DNA from: Candidatus Eiseniibacteriota bacterium
GTDB taxonomy: Bacteria; Eisenbacteria; RBG-16-71-46
Assembly: GCA_016215625.1 (NCBI GenBank)
Contig: JACRIW010000020.1
Span: forward strand, 1-64,000
Reading direction: 5' to 3'
DNA length: 64,000 bases
Shown here: positions 44,801-54,057 of the stretch, in pieces
Numbering within the stretch: the first letter of the stretch is position 1
How the letters are laid out: each line of letters begins with the position of its first letter
Program-made: the position numbers and the translations under genes
Notes under the pieces: model-generated
What the model saw: only the letters and a program-made list of their open reading frames with translations
Database searches by the model: none
Told to the model about the DNA's origin: nothing

Positions 44801-45340
44801 AGCGCCGTGCGCGTGCAGCCGCCGGGCTTCCTGTCGCTCGACGTGAGCGGCATCGTCGACGTGTACGAGGGTCGCCCGCTGCGGAACCTCGGCTGGAACA
44901 CCGGCGTGAACTTCGGCAGCAACGGCGCCAAGCGCGCGCCCGCGCAGCTCGCCGTGGAACAGACGGACCGCAGCCGGGACCCCGCGCAGGCGGAGGAGTC
45001 GTTCCGCGAGACGTGGCAGGCCTCGATCGCCTACTCGTATTCCGGCGGCTACAGCACGCGCAACTGGTCCGCGCAGAAGAACGCGAACGCCAACCTCTCG
45101 TACAACATGACGCCCAACTGGCAGCTCGGGTATTCGACGGCGTACGACGTCACGCGCGCGCGCGTGCTCACGCAGCGCTTCAGCCTGACGCGCCGCATTC
45201 ATTGCTGGGACGCGATCTTCACGCGTTCGTTCGTGGTCGGCGGCGAGGCGGAGTACTACTTCCGCATCGGCGTGCGCGACCAGAAGGAGATCTACTACGA
45301 GCGTGGACCGCGCACCCAGAGCTACGGTGGCATCAACTAG
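41813..45340 (+). CDS. lptD: LPS assembly protein LptD, long form
   Basis: 1175 residues; E. coli LptD is 784. Signal peptide about 1-32. Residues about 35-480 are tandem OstA/LptA-like jellyroll modules (FRITADNMIGGRGPEGDVLDLNGN, IDLMGRVRLVDTSTTVTCDHA, LDGLAHLVYRDIELNAKRVEF), more than the single N-terminal module of E. coli. The LptD core starts at the diagnostic HGSYSTCDLEQPHYHF, followed by VVFYLRNIPVLALPFYVFPI. The rest is a beta-barrel ending in EAEYYFRIGVRDQKEIYY. It inserts LPS in the outer membrane and is good evidence that the host is diderm. GTG start, GTGA overlap with folC. Confidence 0.9.
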   Translation: MRRLLAACLCILAVAALALASSPSRAVQAAPAEPPFRITADNMIGGRGPEGDVLDLNGNLRVIRGRTVLTADKGRYTTASGMIDLMGRVRLVDTSTTVTCDHAMFSENDDRLNLDGNVVVTDKQAVLRAPFGWYDRRTGQAWMGGGVTGREKKQRMSANEATYERDSTIVRARGTVKGFDEENRVELAAQAIDFFRRLDLAIATGEPVMRSTDDDGKVTVLHARELRVNSATKIAEAIDSVLVERDTLRARADRAVFDDRSGRGMLLGSPRAWDNETVVTGDTLETLAENRKLRLVVVRGNATMDYAGMREQNAGETSRLTGHRVDVYVEGDRIDSLMAVGQAVNAYSSPERPGKTRERNQASGDTITVFFKDKKVDRARVTGSAMGEYRAAVDSTDTLSIANEVVRYDGQRIEFLVPKNQIVLDGLAHLVYRDIELNAKRVEFDSEKQTLVARGTPQILEKGDKLNGHLMTYDLGSRTGTVYEAQTAYERGLYRGDRIRKAGDDQLDVLHGSYSTCDLEQPHYHFSSRWMKIYLKDKLVAKPVVFYLRNIPVLALPFYVFPIKPGRHSGFLFPQFEFGFSNRSGQFLRNAGYYWAPNDYMDLTLAADYYQAQPSYVMRAEGNYKLMYVFDGRFEGRFERNEATQRDDYVLDAWHTQDVSPRTRLIARGNFVSSRDYNASATSGATLAQRLNRFLTSTVSLSHAADWASISAVLDRRQDLDADEGIKDDGFGGAVPIFKPGTVASLPNLVTNAPSLSLGFPTRTIGSWGLFKDTKAETAFASTYLSASMRYLSLSTRQAYVDRYDYRDNGAGGLDSTTVIGQRETTRRGMAANFGLSDSRRLFGWLNLTPGVFVNSAVFDYDQQGRKVVPAATWSSSMSMSSTFYGTFRPPIPHLGGLRHVVFPSVAVSYSPDVSGLQYTDTAGVKRNRFDSFGGISISGFKSASMSFALDQRIQAKIVNGEKVTRLDNLVGWFTSGTYDFLWREHGLEHGLSPLTSAVRVQPPGFLSLDVSGIVDVYEGRPLRNLGWNTGVNFGSNGAKRAPAQLAVEQTDRSRDPAQAEESFRETWQASIAYSYSGGYSTRNWSAQKNANANLSYNMTPNWQLGYSTAYDVTRARVLTQRFSLTRRIHCWDAIFTRSFVVGGEAEYYFRIGVRDQKEIYYERGPRTQSYGGIN

Positions 45341-46532
45341 TCCGCGGGTGCATCTCGCGTGCGACGGCTGCGAGGCCGCCGCGTGGACCGGCCCCGCGCC
45401 GGCCGGCGGGTTCGACGCGTGGTGCGAGCGCTGCCAGTCGGCGCACGCGGCCGATTCCGCCGCGGCGGCATGTCCCGCGTGCGGCTCGCCGCTCGCGACC
45501 GGCACGCCGCGCTTCGTCGAGCTGTGGGGACGCCTGCAGATGCTCGACGGCGCGCTGCGCGCGTGGGACGGCGAACCCGAGCCGCTCGCGCGTCTGCTGC
45601 CCATGCGCCCGCGCTTCGTGAGCGACCTCACGCCGCCGGCCGCGCGTCCGGGCGATCCGGACCCGCTCGCCGCGCTGCTCGAGGCCGTGCGCACGGGCCG
45701 CTGGGGCGACGCGCTCGCCGTGGCGGACCTCGACGGCGATCCGCGCGCGCACGCCGCGCTCGCGATCGCGCGCGAGCGCCGCGGCGAGACCGCGCTCGCC
45801 GCCGGCGAATGGACGCGCGCGCTCGAGTCGGGCGAGTGGGAACAGGCGCGGCTCGCGCGCGGTTCGCTGCGCGCACGCGCGGCCGACGGCGCCGGCGCGG
45901 CCGCGGACTTCGCGCTCGCGGGCACCTCGGCCGCCGCGCGCTGGAACCGCGCGTCGCTCGCCGTGCACCAGGCGCTCGCCAAGACGCCCGGCGCGCCCGA
46001 GCAGCGCGCGATCGCCGCCGCACGCGCCGAAGCGGGCGAGGCGCCGGAGTTCTGGAGCGAGCCCACCGTGGGCCGGCTCGCGTGGGACCTGCTCGCCGAG
46101 CGCACGCTCGCGCGCCGCGAGGCGGGCGAGTTCACGGACTTCGACCTGCACGTGCTGCGCGAGGCCGAGGACCTGTTCGAGCACGCGACCTTCTGGGACC
46201 GCGCCATGGTACTGGTGACGTATTCGCGTCTCGAGCTCCACGGCGACGTCTCGCGCGTCGCGATGCCGGCCGCGCTCGCGCTCGCGAGCGAGCTGCTCGC
46301 CGAGCCCGCGGTGAAGGGCGAGGCGCTCGCGCCGTTCGCCGCGAGCGTCACGGCGGCGTACGACGCCGCGCACGCGCGCGACCCGCGCCGGGCCTGGCGT
46401 GCGCTCTACCTGTGGATGCGCGACGAACGGCTGCAGCGCTATCGCCTGCCCTGTGCGGCATGCCGCCGCGGGTCGATCGGCGTGGACGGATTCGCGGGGG
46501 AAGAGCCGGGGGACGAATCCCGCGGGGGGTGA
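45303..46532 (+). CDS. Hypothetical zinc-ribbon protein with Ala-rich helical repeat region
   Basis: 409 residues if GTG 45303 is used, which overlaps the end of lptD by 38 bases in another frame. GTGs at 45327 and 45348 are alternatives. N-terminal Cys pairs HLACDGC, WCERC and CPACGS suggest zinc ribbons, and a fourth pair CAAC sits near the C-terminus (residue about 387). Between them is a long Ala/Arg/Glu-rich helical stretch resembling TPR-like repeats (HAALAIARERRGETALAAGEWTRAL). No family recognised and no signal peptide, so probably cytoplasmic. Its position after lptD is the only clue to function. Confidence 0.6.
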   Translation: MDRAPRATVASTSPRVHLACDGCEAAAWTGPAPAGGFDAWCERCQSAHAADSAAAACPACGSPLATGTPRFVELWGRLQMLDGALRAWDGEPEPLARLLPMRPRFVSDLTPPAARPGDPDPLAALLEAVRTGRWGDALAVADLDGDPRAHAALAIARERRGETALAAGEWTRALESGEWEQARLARGSLRARAADGAGAAADFALAGTSAAARWNRASLAVHQALAKTPGAPEQRAIAAARAEAGEAPEFWSEPTVGRLAWDLLAERTLARREAGEFTDFDLHVLREAEDLFEHATFWDRAMVLVTYSRLELHGDVSRVAMPAALALASELLAEPAVKGEALAPFAASVTAAYDAAHARDPRRAWRALYLWMRDERLQRYRLPCAACRRGSIGVDGFAGEEPGDESRGG

Positions 46533-46591
46533 AGCGGCTCTGAAGAGCAGGCTGCTTGCGTCCGCCCCGTTCCTGCCGAAGAGTGTGAGCC

Positions 46592-48925
46592 ATGTCGTCC
46601 TTCGTCTCGCTCCAGTCCATCCGCCGTGAATCGTCCGCCCCTCCGGTGGTCCTCGAGACCGTGCGCCTGCGCATCTCGGGCATGCACTGCGCGTCGTGCG
46701 TCGGCCGCGTCGAGGCCGCGCTCACGTCGCTGCCCGGCGTCTCCGGCGCCGCGGTCAACCTCGCGACGCAGCGCGCCGAGGTCCAGCTCACGAGCGCGCT
46801 CGACGCCTCGCGCATCCTCGAGGCCGTGCGTGCGGCGGGCTACGACGCGCACGTCGTCGAGTCGCCGGTCGCGACCGACGACGAGCAGCGCGAGCGCGCC
46901 GAGGAACTCGCCGCCGTGCGCCGCCGCTTCGTGCTCGCCGCGGCGCTCGCGGCGCCCATCTTCGTGATCGCCCACGCCGGCATGATCCCGGGCGTGCCCG
47001 CGATCCCGAACGGCAACTGGCTGCAGCTGCTGTTCGCGATCCCCGTGCAGTTCGTCTCGGGCTGGCCGTTCGTGCGCGGCATGGTGCGCGGCTTCGCGCG
47101 CCGCGCGCCCGACATGGACACGCTCGTCGGGCTCGGCACGCTCACGGCGTTCACGTATTCGCTGGTCGCGACCGCGTGGCCCGCCGCGGTGGGCGAGATG
47201 CACGCGATGCACGGGGCGCAGGCGCACGTCTACTTCGACACGTCGGTGACGATCGTCGCGCTCATCCTGCTCGGCCGCCTGCTCGAAGCGCGCGCGAAGA
47301 CGAACGCCTCGCAGGCGATGCGCGCGCTGCTCGACCTGCGCCCGCGCACGGCCCGGCGGCTGCGCGATGCGTCCGACACCGCGGGCGAGGACGTGCCGCT
47401 CGACGCCGTGCAGCCGGGCGACCTGCTGCTCGTGCGCCCCGGCGAGCGCATCCCCGTGGACGGCGTGCTCGAGGACGGCCGCTCGAGCGTGGACCAGGGC
47501 ATGCTGACGGGCGAGTCCGTGCCGGTCGAAGTGCAGGTGGGTTCGCGCGTGACCGGTGCGACGCTCAACCAGACGGGCGCGTTCCGCATGCGCGCCGAGC
47601 GCGTCGGCGCGGACTCGATGCTCATGCAGATCGTCGCCATGGTCGAGCGCGCGCAGACGAGCAAGGCCGCGGTGCAGTCGCTCGCCGACCGCATCGCCGC
47701 GGTGTTCGTGCCCGCGGTCATCGCCATCGCGCTCGTGTCGTTCACCGCGTGGTGGGTGAGCGGCGCGGGGCTGAGCGTGGCGCTGCTCAAGCTGGTCGCG
47801 GTGCTCATCGTGGCGTGCCCGTGCGCGCTCGGGCTCGCGACGCCGACCGCGCTCATCGTGGGCACCGGCCGCGGCGCCGAACTCGGCATCCTCGTGCGCG
47901 ATGCCCGTGCGCTCGTGTCGGCCGCCGAAGTGGACACGGTCGTCTTCGACAAGACCGGCACGCTCACCCGCGGCGCGCCGCAGCTCACCGACGTCGTGTG
48001 CGCGAGCGGCGTGGACGAGGCGCGGCTGCTGCGCGCCGCGGCGACCGCCGAATCACGCAGCGAGCACCCGCTCGCGACCGCGGTCGTGCGCGGTGCGCGC
48101 GAGCGCGGCGTCGAGCCGCTGGCGCCCGAGGACTTCGGTGCGTCCCCCGGCTTCGGCGTGTACGCGATGGCCGAGGGCCGTGCGTTCGTCGCCGGGCGCG
48201 GCGCGCTGCTCGAGGAATACGGCGCCTCCGAGGCGCCGCTCGCCGCCGATCGTGAGCGGCTCGAGGCGCAGGCGCGCACCGTGATCGCGGTAGCCGAGAA
48301 CGGCACGCTGCTCGGCCTGCTCGGGCTCGCCGACACGGCGCGGCCGGACGCCGCCCCGACCGTCGCGGCGCTCACCCGCGACGGCCAGCAGGTGTGGCTG
48401 CTCACGGGCGATCACGCGCGCACGGCGCACGCGGTCGCGGCCCAGGTCGGTATCCTGCCCGAGCGCGTGCTCTCCGACGTGCTGCCCGCCGACAAGCGCG
48501 CGAAGATCGCCCAGCTGCAGCAGCAGGGCCGCCGCGTCGCGATGGTCGGCGACGGCCTCAACGACGCACCCGCGCTCGCGCAGGCCGACGCCGGTCTCGC
48601 GATGGCGAGCGGCACCGACGTCGCGATGGAGGCGAGCGCGTTCACGCTCGTGCGCGGCGATCTCGCGGCGGCGCGCGACGCGCTGCGGCTGTCGCGGCGC
48701 ACGCTGCAGGTGATCCGCCAGAACCTGTTCTGGGCGTTCGCCTACAACGTCGTGCTCATCCCGGTCGCGGCCGGTGCCCTGGCGCCGCTGCTCGCGCACA
48801 ACCCGCCGGACGGGTGGCTCTGGGGCTGGCGGGGTACGCTGCACCCGATGCTCGCCTCGCTCGCCATGGCGCTGTCGAGCGTTTCCGTCGTCACCTCGTC
48901 GCTGCGGCTGCGGCGATTCCGCTGA
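46592..48925 (+). CDS. copA: Copper-translocating P-type ATPase
   Basis: 777 residues. One N-terminal heavy-metal-associated domain with GMHCASC (residues 30-36). Membrane metal site CPC (409-411) in [15 protein letters not shown], phosphorylated Asp453 in [13 protein letters not shown] actuator loop, SEHPLATAV nucleotide site (HP motif) and [10 protein letters not shown] hinge. CPC with these motifs places it in the P1B-1 Cu(I) exporters. The downstream cupredoxin-like lipoprotein, 20 bases away, supports a copper-handling pair. No CueR/CopY-type regulator is adjacent. Confidence 0.93.
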   Translation: MSSFVSLQSIRRESSAPPVVLETVRLRISGMHCASCVGRVEAALTSLPGVSGAAVNLATQRAEVQLTSALDASRILEAVRAAGYDAHVVESPVATDDEQRERAEELAAVRRRFVLAAALAAPIFVIAHAGMIPGVPAIPNGNWLQLLFAIPVQFVSGWPFVRGMVRGFARRAPDMDTLVGLGTLTAFTYSLVATAWPAAVGEMHAMHGAQAHVYFDTSVTIVALILLGRLLEARAKTNASQAMRALLDLRPRTARRLRDASDTAGEDVPLDAVQPGDLLLVRPGERIPVDGVLEDGRSSVDQGMLTGESVPVEVQVGSRVTGATLNQTGAFRMRAERVGADSMLMQIVAMVERAQTSKAAVQSLADRIAAVFVPAVIAIALVSFTAWWVSGAGLSVALLKLVAVLIVACPCALGLATPTALIVGTGRGAELGILVRDARALVSAAEVDTVVFDKTGTLTRGAPQLTDVVCASGVDEARLLRAAATAESRSEHPLATAVVRGARERGVEPLAPEDFGASPGFGVYAMAEGRAFVAGRGALLEEYGASEAPLAADRERLEAQARTVIAVAENGTLLGLLGLADTARPDAAPTVAALTRDGQQVWLLTGDHARTAHAVAAQVGILPERVLSDVLPADKRAKIAQLQQQGRRVAMVGDGLNDAPALAQADAGLAMASGTDVAMEASAFTLVRGDLAAARDALRLSRRTLQVIRQNLFWAFAYNVVLIPVAAGALAPLLAHNPPDGWLWGWRGTLHPMLASLAMALSSVSVVTSSLRLRRFR

Positions 48926-48945
48926 ACCTTCCGAGGAGGAACCCC

Positions 48946-49272
48946 ATGCGCAAGTTCGCCCTGCTGTTGACCGCGCTCGCGCTCGCCGGTTGCGCCGGCT
49001 CGAGCGGCCCGCGCGAGGTCCGCGTCGCCGTGACCGAGAAGGGCTTCGAGCCCGCGAAGATCGAGGTGGCCAAGGGCACCGAGACCACGCTCGTCATCAC
49101 GCGCAAGACGAACGCGACCTGCGCGACGGAGGCGATCTTCCAGGAGACCGGCCGGCGCTACGACCTGCCGCTGAACGAGGACGTGCGCATCCTGCTGCCG
49201 ACCGACGCCCCCGTGACGCTGCACTACGCCTGCGGCATGGACATGATCCGGGGCGAAATCGTGGTGAAATGA
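48946..49272 (+). CDS. Cupredoxin-like lipoprotein
   Basis: 108 residues. Lipobox LALAGC with lipidated Cys16. The mature domain VRVAVTEKGFEPAKIEVAKG…TTLVITRK is a cupredoxin_1 strand pattern. Candidate copper ligands are ATCATE, and His, Cys and Met in LHYACGMDMIRGEIVV. Strong ribosome-binding site GGAGGA. Likely a periplasmic copper carrier or sink working with the adjacent CopA; ligand assignment is inferred. Confidence 0.82.
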   Translation: MRKFALLLTALALAGCAGSSGPREVRVAVTEKGFEPAKIEVAKGTETTLVITRKTNATCATEAIFQETGRRYDLPLNEDVRILLPTDAPVTLHYACGMDMIRGEIVVK

Positions 49273-49381
49273 CCGATCGTTAGGACCGCGGGGCACGCGC
49301 GTAGGAGAGGAGCAAGGATGTCCCTCCGCGCGGTCCGGCCTCGCCGACCGTGCACCCCGGACCCGACACCAGGAGCCGCGC

Positions 49382-52300
49382 GTGCGCAACGTTCTTCCGA
49401 AGTTCCGGGCCGGCGCGTTCGCGCTGGCCGCCGTCCTCCCGCTCGCACTCGCCGCCGCGCTGCACGCGGCCACGGCGTTCGCCCAGGCGGACCAGCCGTG
49501 GGGCGCCCCGGTCGGGACGGACCCGTGCACCGCCGAAGGCCGGCTCGAGCAGGCGCTCGCCGACGATCCGGGGCTCGCGCAGCGGCGTGAACTGTTCGAG
49601 GCGCTCGTGCGCGAGGCGCAGCGCAAAGGGCTCGCGCCGATGCGCGCGTCGGTCGCGGGACCTTCGTTCGTGATCCCGATCGTGGTGCACATCGTTCACC
49701 AGAACGGCCCCGAGAACATCTCGGACCTGCAGGTGCAGTCGCAGATCTGGGCGCTCAACCGCGACTTCGCCAACTCGCCCGGCGGTCCGTCGCCCGCCGT
49801 GAACACGGGCATCCAGTTCTGCCTCGCCTCGCAGCTGCCGCCCGCGAGCGCCGTCACGTGGTCCACGACGCCCGGCATCACGCGCACGGTCTCGCCGCAG
49901 ACCATGCACACCTACGGCAGCCCGGCGAGCGAGGTCGCGCTCAAGGCGATCGACTACCTGCCCTCGACGCAGTACCTGAACGTCTGGGTCGTGAACAACA
50001 TCGCCGGCGGTGGCGGCGGCGTCGCGGGCTACGCGACGTTCCCCGGCACCGTGCCCGCGGCGCTCGACGGCATCGTGATCCGCTACACGTGCTTCGGCAG
50101 CAACAGCACGCCGTACGGCGGCCCGTATCCGGCGCTGCTGCCGACGAACAACCTCGGCAAGATCATGTCGCACGAGGTCGGGCACTGGCTCAACCTGCTG
50201 CACACGTTCCACGGCGGCTGCACCGCACCCGGCGACCAGGTCGCGGACACGCCGGCGGAAGCCGTCTTCCGCAGCGGCTGCCCGACCACGTCGCTCACGT
50301 CGTGCACCGCGCTGAACGACCCGATCGAAAACTTCATGGACTACACGAACGACGCCTGCCGGTTCGCGTTCACCGCGGGGCAGACGACGCGCATGCAGAC
50401 GGCGGTCTCGTACTGGCGCTCCACGCTGGTCAGCGCGCAGAACCTGATCGACGTCGGCTGCCCGAGCGGGCTGAACGCGCTCATCACCACGTCGCGCGGC
50501 CAGATCTGCGCACCGGACGCGGTGACGTTCGGCACGCCGGCCTCCGGCGCGGGCTACACGTACGCGTGGAGCTTCCCCGGCGGCTCGCCTGCCACCGCGA
50601 CCACGCAGAACGTGACCGTGAACTACGCGACGCCGGGCGTGTACCCGGTGACGCTCACGGTCACCGACGGCGGACCCAACTCGAGCACGAACTCGACCAC
50701 GATCTACGCGCGCTCCTGCACGCCGATCACCGGGCCGTGCACGAACTGGGTGCTGCCGAGCAACGCCGGCTTCGACTGGAGCACGGGTACGCCGGTGCCG
50801 GTCAGCGGCCGGAGCGTCACGGGCGCCGAGCCGGCGAGTTCGACGTCGGACGCGTTCGGCGCGATGCGCTTCTACGCCGACGGCACGCGCGCGCTCACGG
50901 CGACGAACGTCGTGATGCCGAACGGCACCGGACTGCTCGCGGGTGGCAGCTCGCACAACGGCGTGCTGATCGTGCCGCGCCCCGGCAACGCGAACCAGTA
51001 TTTCCTCTTCACGGTGCGGCAGTGGGAAGACAGCGCGACGCCGAACCCGATGAACTACAGCGTCGTGGACATGACGCTGAACGCCGGGCTCGGTGACATC
51101 GTCGCAGGACAGAAGAACCTGCTCGTGTCGCTGCCGGGCTCACCGAACGAGATGGTCGAGGGCATGGCCGCGATCCCGCACTGCAACGGCGTGGACTGGT
51201 GGGTCGTGACCAACGGCGCGAACTCGGGCTCGGGCAAGCTCTACGTGACGCTCGTGACGAGCGCGGGCCCCACGAGTTCCACGGCGTACCCGATCGGGCT
51301 CGCGGTGCCGGGCACCGGGCTCGGCGCGGTGGTGCCGTCGTTCGACGGCACGCGCATCGGCGTCGTGTCGACGGGCGCGGGCGTGTACCCGAACAACGGC
51401 CAGATCGCCGTGTACAACTTCAACCGCTCGACGGGCGTGCCCACGACGCTCATGGCTCCGAACGGCACGTGGGGCGGGTATTCCGACATCGCGTTCAGCC
51501 CGAACGGCAAGCTCGTGTATTTCACGAGCTACCAGGGCGCGGTCTCGCGCGTGCGCCAGGTCGAGATCGCGACGCTGCAGATGCGCGAGATCGCGGCCGG
51601 TCCGTGGTTCGCGATCAAGCCCGGCCCCGACAAGCTGATCTACATCGCCCCGAACTCGTCCACGCGGCTGCACACGATCAACTACCCCGACAACTTCAAC
51701 ACGTCGAACCTGAACGAGTGCGGGCTCAACCTGAACAGCATCCCGATGCCGGTGGCGACGGCGACGGGCATCTTCGGCGCGCTGCCGAACATGCCGCTGC
51801 AGTGCACGACGATCCAGCCGGCCGATTTCTCGTACACGGTCACGAGCTGCCTGACCGTGAACTTCACGTCGCTCAACTGCGCCGGGCCCTGGAGCTGGAC
51901 GTTCGGTGACGCGGGCACGGGCAGCGGCCAGTCGGTCTCGCACACCTACGCCGCGGCGGGCACGTACACGGTGACGCTCACCGTGCCCGGCGCGTCGCCT
52001 TCGGTGAAGACGGTCAACATCACGCTCGGGCTGCAGCCGGTGACCATCGTCGGGCAGAACACGCGCTGCCTGTCGGCACTCGCGAACTACACCGCCGTCG
52101 GCCCCGCGAGCTACACCTACACGTGGGCGATCTCGGGCGGCTCGCCCGCGACCGCGACCGGGAACAACGTGGACGTCACGTGGGGTCCCGTGGGCGGCAC
52201 GGTGACGCTCACCGTGCTCGACCCCGTCACGGGCTGCACGACCACGGTCGTGAAGAACGTCGGCACGTGCCCGACCTGCACGCCGCCGCCGGCGAACATG

Positions 52301-53974
52301 ACGGCGTGGTTCCCGCTCGACGAGCCCGCGGGCACGACGGCGAACGAGATCGTCCTCGGTTCGAACGGCGTGGACGTGAGCGCGCCGCTGCACGTGACGG
52401 GCAAGGTGCTCCTCGCGCGCGGCTTCAACGGGACGCCGCAGTACGTGCAGGCCGCCGACAAGCCGAACCTGAACTTCGGCGCGGGCGACTTCACCGTGGA
52501 CGCGTGGGTGCGCACGACGCAGGCCGCGGGCATCGCGCCGATCGTGGACAAGCGCTTCACCGATCCCGAGATCGGCTATGCGCTGTACCTGAAGAACGGC
52601 CGGCTCGCGCTGCGCATGGGTGACGCCGTGCTCGCCGACGGCACCGAATACTGGTCGGGCACGTCGGCGTTCGTCGCGGACGGCCAGTGGCATCACGTCG
52701 CGGGCGTGCTGCGGCGCTCCGCGACCTCGAACGGCACGCGGCTGTACGTGGACGGCGTGGTGGTCGCGAGCTTCCCGGCGTGGACCGGGCTCAGCGTCAC
52801 GAACACCGAGCCGCTGCTCATCGGCGCGCAGAAGGGCTACAGCGGCCCGATCGGCTACCTGAACGGCGCCGTGGACGAAGTCGAGCTGTTCCAGCGCTCG
52901 CTCTCGACCGCCGAGATCAACGCGATCTACGCGGCGGACGTGCTCGGCAAGTGCAAGGAGTTCAGCTGGGTGCCGACGACCGCGACGATCTGCCGCGACC
53001 AGTCCGAGGTGACGCTCACGATGCGCGTCTGCAACTACACGGGCACCGCGCAGAGCTACAACGTGACGTTCGCCGGGCTGCCGATCGGCCCGGGCTGCAC
53101 CGCGAACGGTCCGACGGGCTTCACGCTCGTGACGCCGAACCCGATCAACGTGCCGGCCAACGGCTGCGTGCCGGTCGTGTACAAGGTCGCGCGGCCGGCC
53201 GGCATGCCGCTCTACTCGACGGCGTGCTACCAGGTGACGGTCACGAACACCGCGACCGCTTCGGTCACGACCAACCTCGGCGCGATCTACGCGGCGCGGC
53301 AGTGGTGCAACGTCGTCATCGGCGGCCCGATCGGCGTCGGCGGCGGCAGCGGCACGGGCGCGGCGCGGATCTCGTTCGGCGTGACGAACACCGACCCGAG
53401 CGCGGCGGGCACGCCGTGGTCGGTGCGCATCGCGCCCCGCGAAGGCGCCGATCCCGCGGAGGAACCGCTCGTGGCGCTGAACGGCCTGCCGCCGGGCGTG
53501 CCGGTCACGGGCTCGCTCTCGCTCGCCCCCGGCGAAGCGGGACTGGTCGAGGTGGACGCGTCTTTCCTCGAGCCGCGCGCGTTCCGCTTCTACGACGTGA
53601 TCCTGTCGCTCGACGAGGACGGGGACGGCCTGCTCGAGGACGTCGCGACGGCGGGCCTCACGTGGGGCGCGGACGGCCCGACGGTGGACGTGCCGCCGGT
53701 CGAGCGGCTCCCCGAGACGCTGCAGCTTTCGCTCTCGCCCAATCCGGTGCGCTCGACCGTGCAGCTGCGCTACGCGCTGCCGCGCGGCGGGTCGGTCGAA
53801 CTGGCGCTGTACGACGTAGCGGGGCGGCAGGTCCGATCGGTGCCGCCGTTCACGGCGGCGGCCGGGCGCGGCAGCCTGGCGCTCGACTGCCGCGGGCTCG
53901 CGCGCGGCGTGTACTTCGTCCGCATGCGCGTCAGCGGGCAGGCGCTCGTGCAGCGGTTCCTCATGCTCGAGTGA
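49382..53974 (+). CDS. Secreted M43 (pappalysin-like) metalloprotease with PKD, LamG and type IX-like sorting domains
   Basis: 1530 residues from GTG (AGGAG upstream). Signal peptide about 1-35. The zinc site is HEVGHWLNLLH (residues 264-274) with Met-turn ENFMDYTNDAC, which define the M43 family. A PKD-like domain follows (about 380-445: YTYAWSFPGGSPAT). Next comes a beta-propeller-like region (about 470-790), then two more PKD domains (WTFGDAGTGSGQSVSHTY and YTWAISGGSPAT). A LamG/concanavalin domain follows (about 970-1180: WFPLDEPAGTTANE and QWHHVAGVLRR). The C-terminal sorting domain runs SLSPNPVRSTVQLRYAL to QRFLMLE. Probably exported to the surface to digest protein. The two other secreted proteins share the C-terminal domain. 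Confidence 0.9.
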   Translation: MRNVLPKFRAGAFALAAVLPLALAAALHAATAFAQADQPWGAPVGTDPCTAEGRLEQALADDPGLAQRRELFEALVREAQRKGLAPMRASVAGPSFVIPIVVHIVHQNGPENISDLQVQSQIWALNRDFANSPGGPSPAVNTGIQFCLASQLPPASAVTWSTTPGITRTVSPQTMHTYGSPASEVALKAIDYLPSTQYLNVWVVNNIAGGGGGVAGYATFPGTVPAALDGIVIRYTCFGSNSTPYGGPYPALLPTNNLGKIMSHEVGHWLNLLHTFHGGCTAPGDQVADTPAEAVFRSGCPTTSLTSCTALNDPIENFMDYTNDACRFAFTAGQTTRMQTAVSYWRSTLVSAQNLIDVGCPSGLNALITTSRGQICAPDAVTFGTPASGAGYTYAWSFPGGSPATATTQNVTVNYATPGVYPVTLTVTDGGPNSSTNSTTIYARSCTPITGPCTNWVLPSNAGFDWSTGTPVPVSGRSVTGAEPASSTSDAFGAMRFYADGTRALTATNVVMPNGTGLLAGGSSHNGVLIVPRPGNANQYFLFTVRQWEDSATPNPMNYSVVDMTLNAGLGDIVAGQKNLLVSLPGSPNEMVEGMAAIPHCNGVDWWVVTNGANSGSGKLYVTLVTSAGPTSSTAYPIGLAVPGTGLGAVVPSFDGTRIGVVSTGAGVYPNNGQIAVYNFNRSTGVPTTLMAPNGTWGGYSDIAFSPNGKLVYFTSYQGAVSRVRQVEIATLQMREIAAGPWFAIKPGPDKLIYIAPNSSTRLHTINYPDNFNTSNLNECGLNLNSIPMPVATATGIFGALPNMPLQCTTIQPADFSYTVTSCLTVNFTSLNCAGPWSWTFGDAGTGSGQSVSHTYAAAGTYTVTLTVPGASPSVKTVNITLGLQPVTIVGQNTRCLSALANYTAVGPASYTYTWAISGGSPATATGNNVDVTWGPVGGTVTLTVLDPVTGCTTTVVKNVGTCPTCTPPPANMTAWFPLDEPAGTTANEIVLGSNGVDVSAPLHVTGKVLLARGFNGTPQYVQAADKPNLNFGAGDFTVDAWVRTTQAAGIAPIVDKRFTDPEIGYALYLKNGRLALRMGDAVLADGTEYWSGTSAFVADGQWHHVAGVLRRSATSNGTRLYVDGVVVASFPAWTGLSVTNTEPLLIGAQKGYSGPIGYLNGAVDEVELFQRSLSTAEINAIYAADVLGKCKEFSWVPTTATICRDQSEVTLTMRVCNYTGTAQSYNVTFAGLPIGPGCTANGPTGFTLVTPNPINVPANGCVPVVYKVARPAGMPLYSTACYQVTVTNTATASVTTNLGAIYAARQWCNVVIGGPIGVGGGSGTGAARISFGVTNTDPSAAGTPWSVRIAPREGADPAEEPLVALNGLPPGVPVTGSLSLAPGEAGLVEVDASFLEPRAFRFYDVILSLDEDGDGLLEDVATAGLTWGADGPTVDVPPVERLPETLQLSLSPNPVRSTVQLRYALPRGGSVELALYDVAGRQVRSVPPFTAAAGRGSLALDCRGLARGVYFVRMRVSGQALVQRFLMLE

Positions 53975-53996
53975 GCGGGCCGGCGTCGCGGTGAAG

Positions 53997-54043
53997 ACGA
54001 AGAAGGCGCGGGCCCCCGGCGGGCGCCGCGCCTTCTTCGTTTG
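53997..54043. terminator. Strong bidirectional terminator
   Basis: A perfect 15-bp stem (53997-54011 with 54026-54040) with a 14-base GC-rich loop and TTTG after it on the plus strand. It sits between the convergent protease gene and the TPR/zincin gene. Confidence 0.8.
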
Positions 54044-54057
54044 CGGTGTGCGGGAAT

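Noticed and set aside
40532-46351. A 1939-residue open frame antisense to folC-lptD, and many other long antisense frames
   Set aside because: They are expected in GC-rich DNA with strong codon bias. The translations are Arg/Ala/His/Val-rich without domains, and the opposite strand encodes clear proteins.
49273-49381. Promoter search before the M43 protease gene
   Set aside because: Only a lone TTAGGA-like -10 was visible, with no -35 at a fitting distance. Not reported as a feature.
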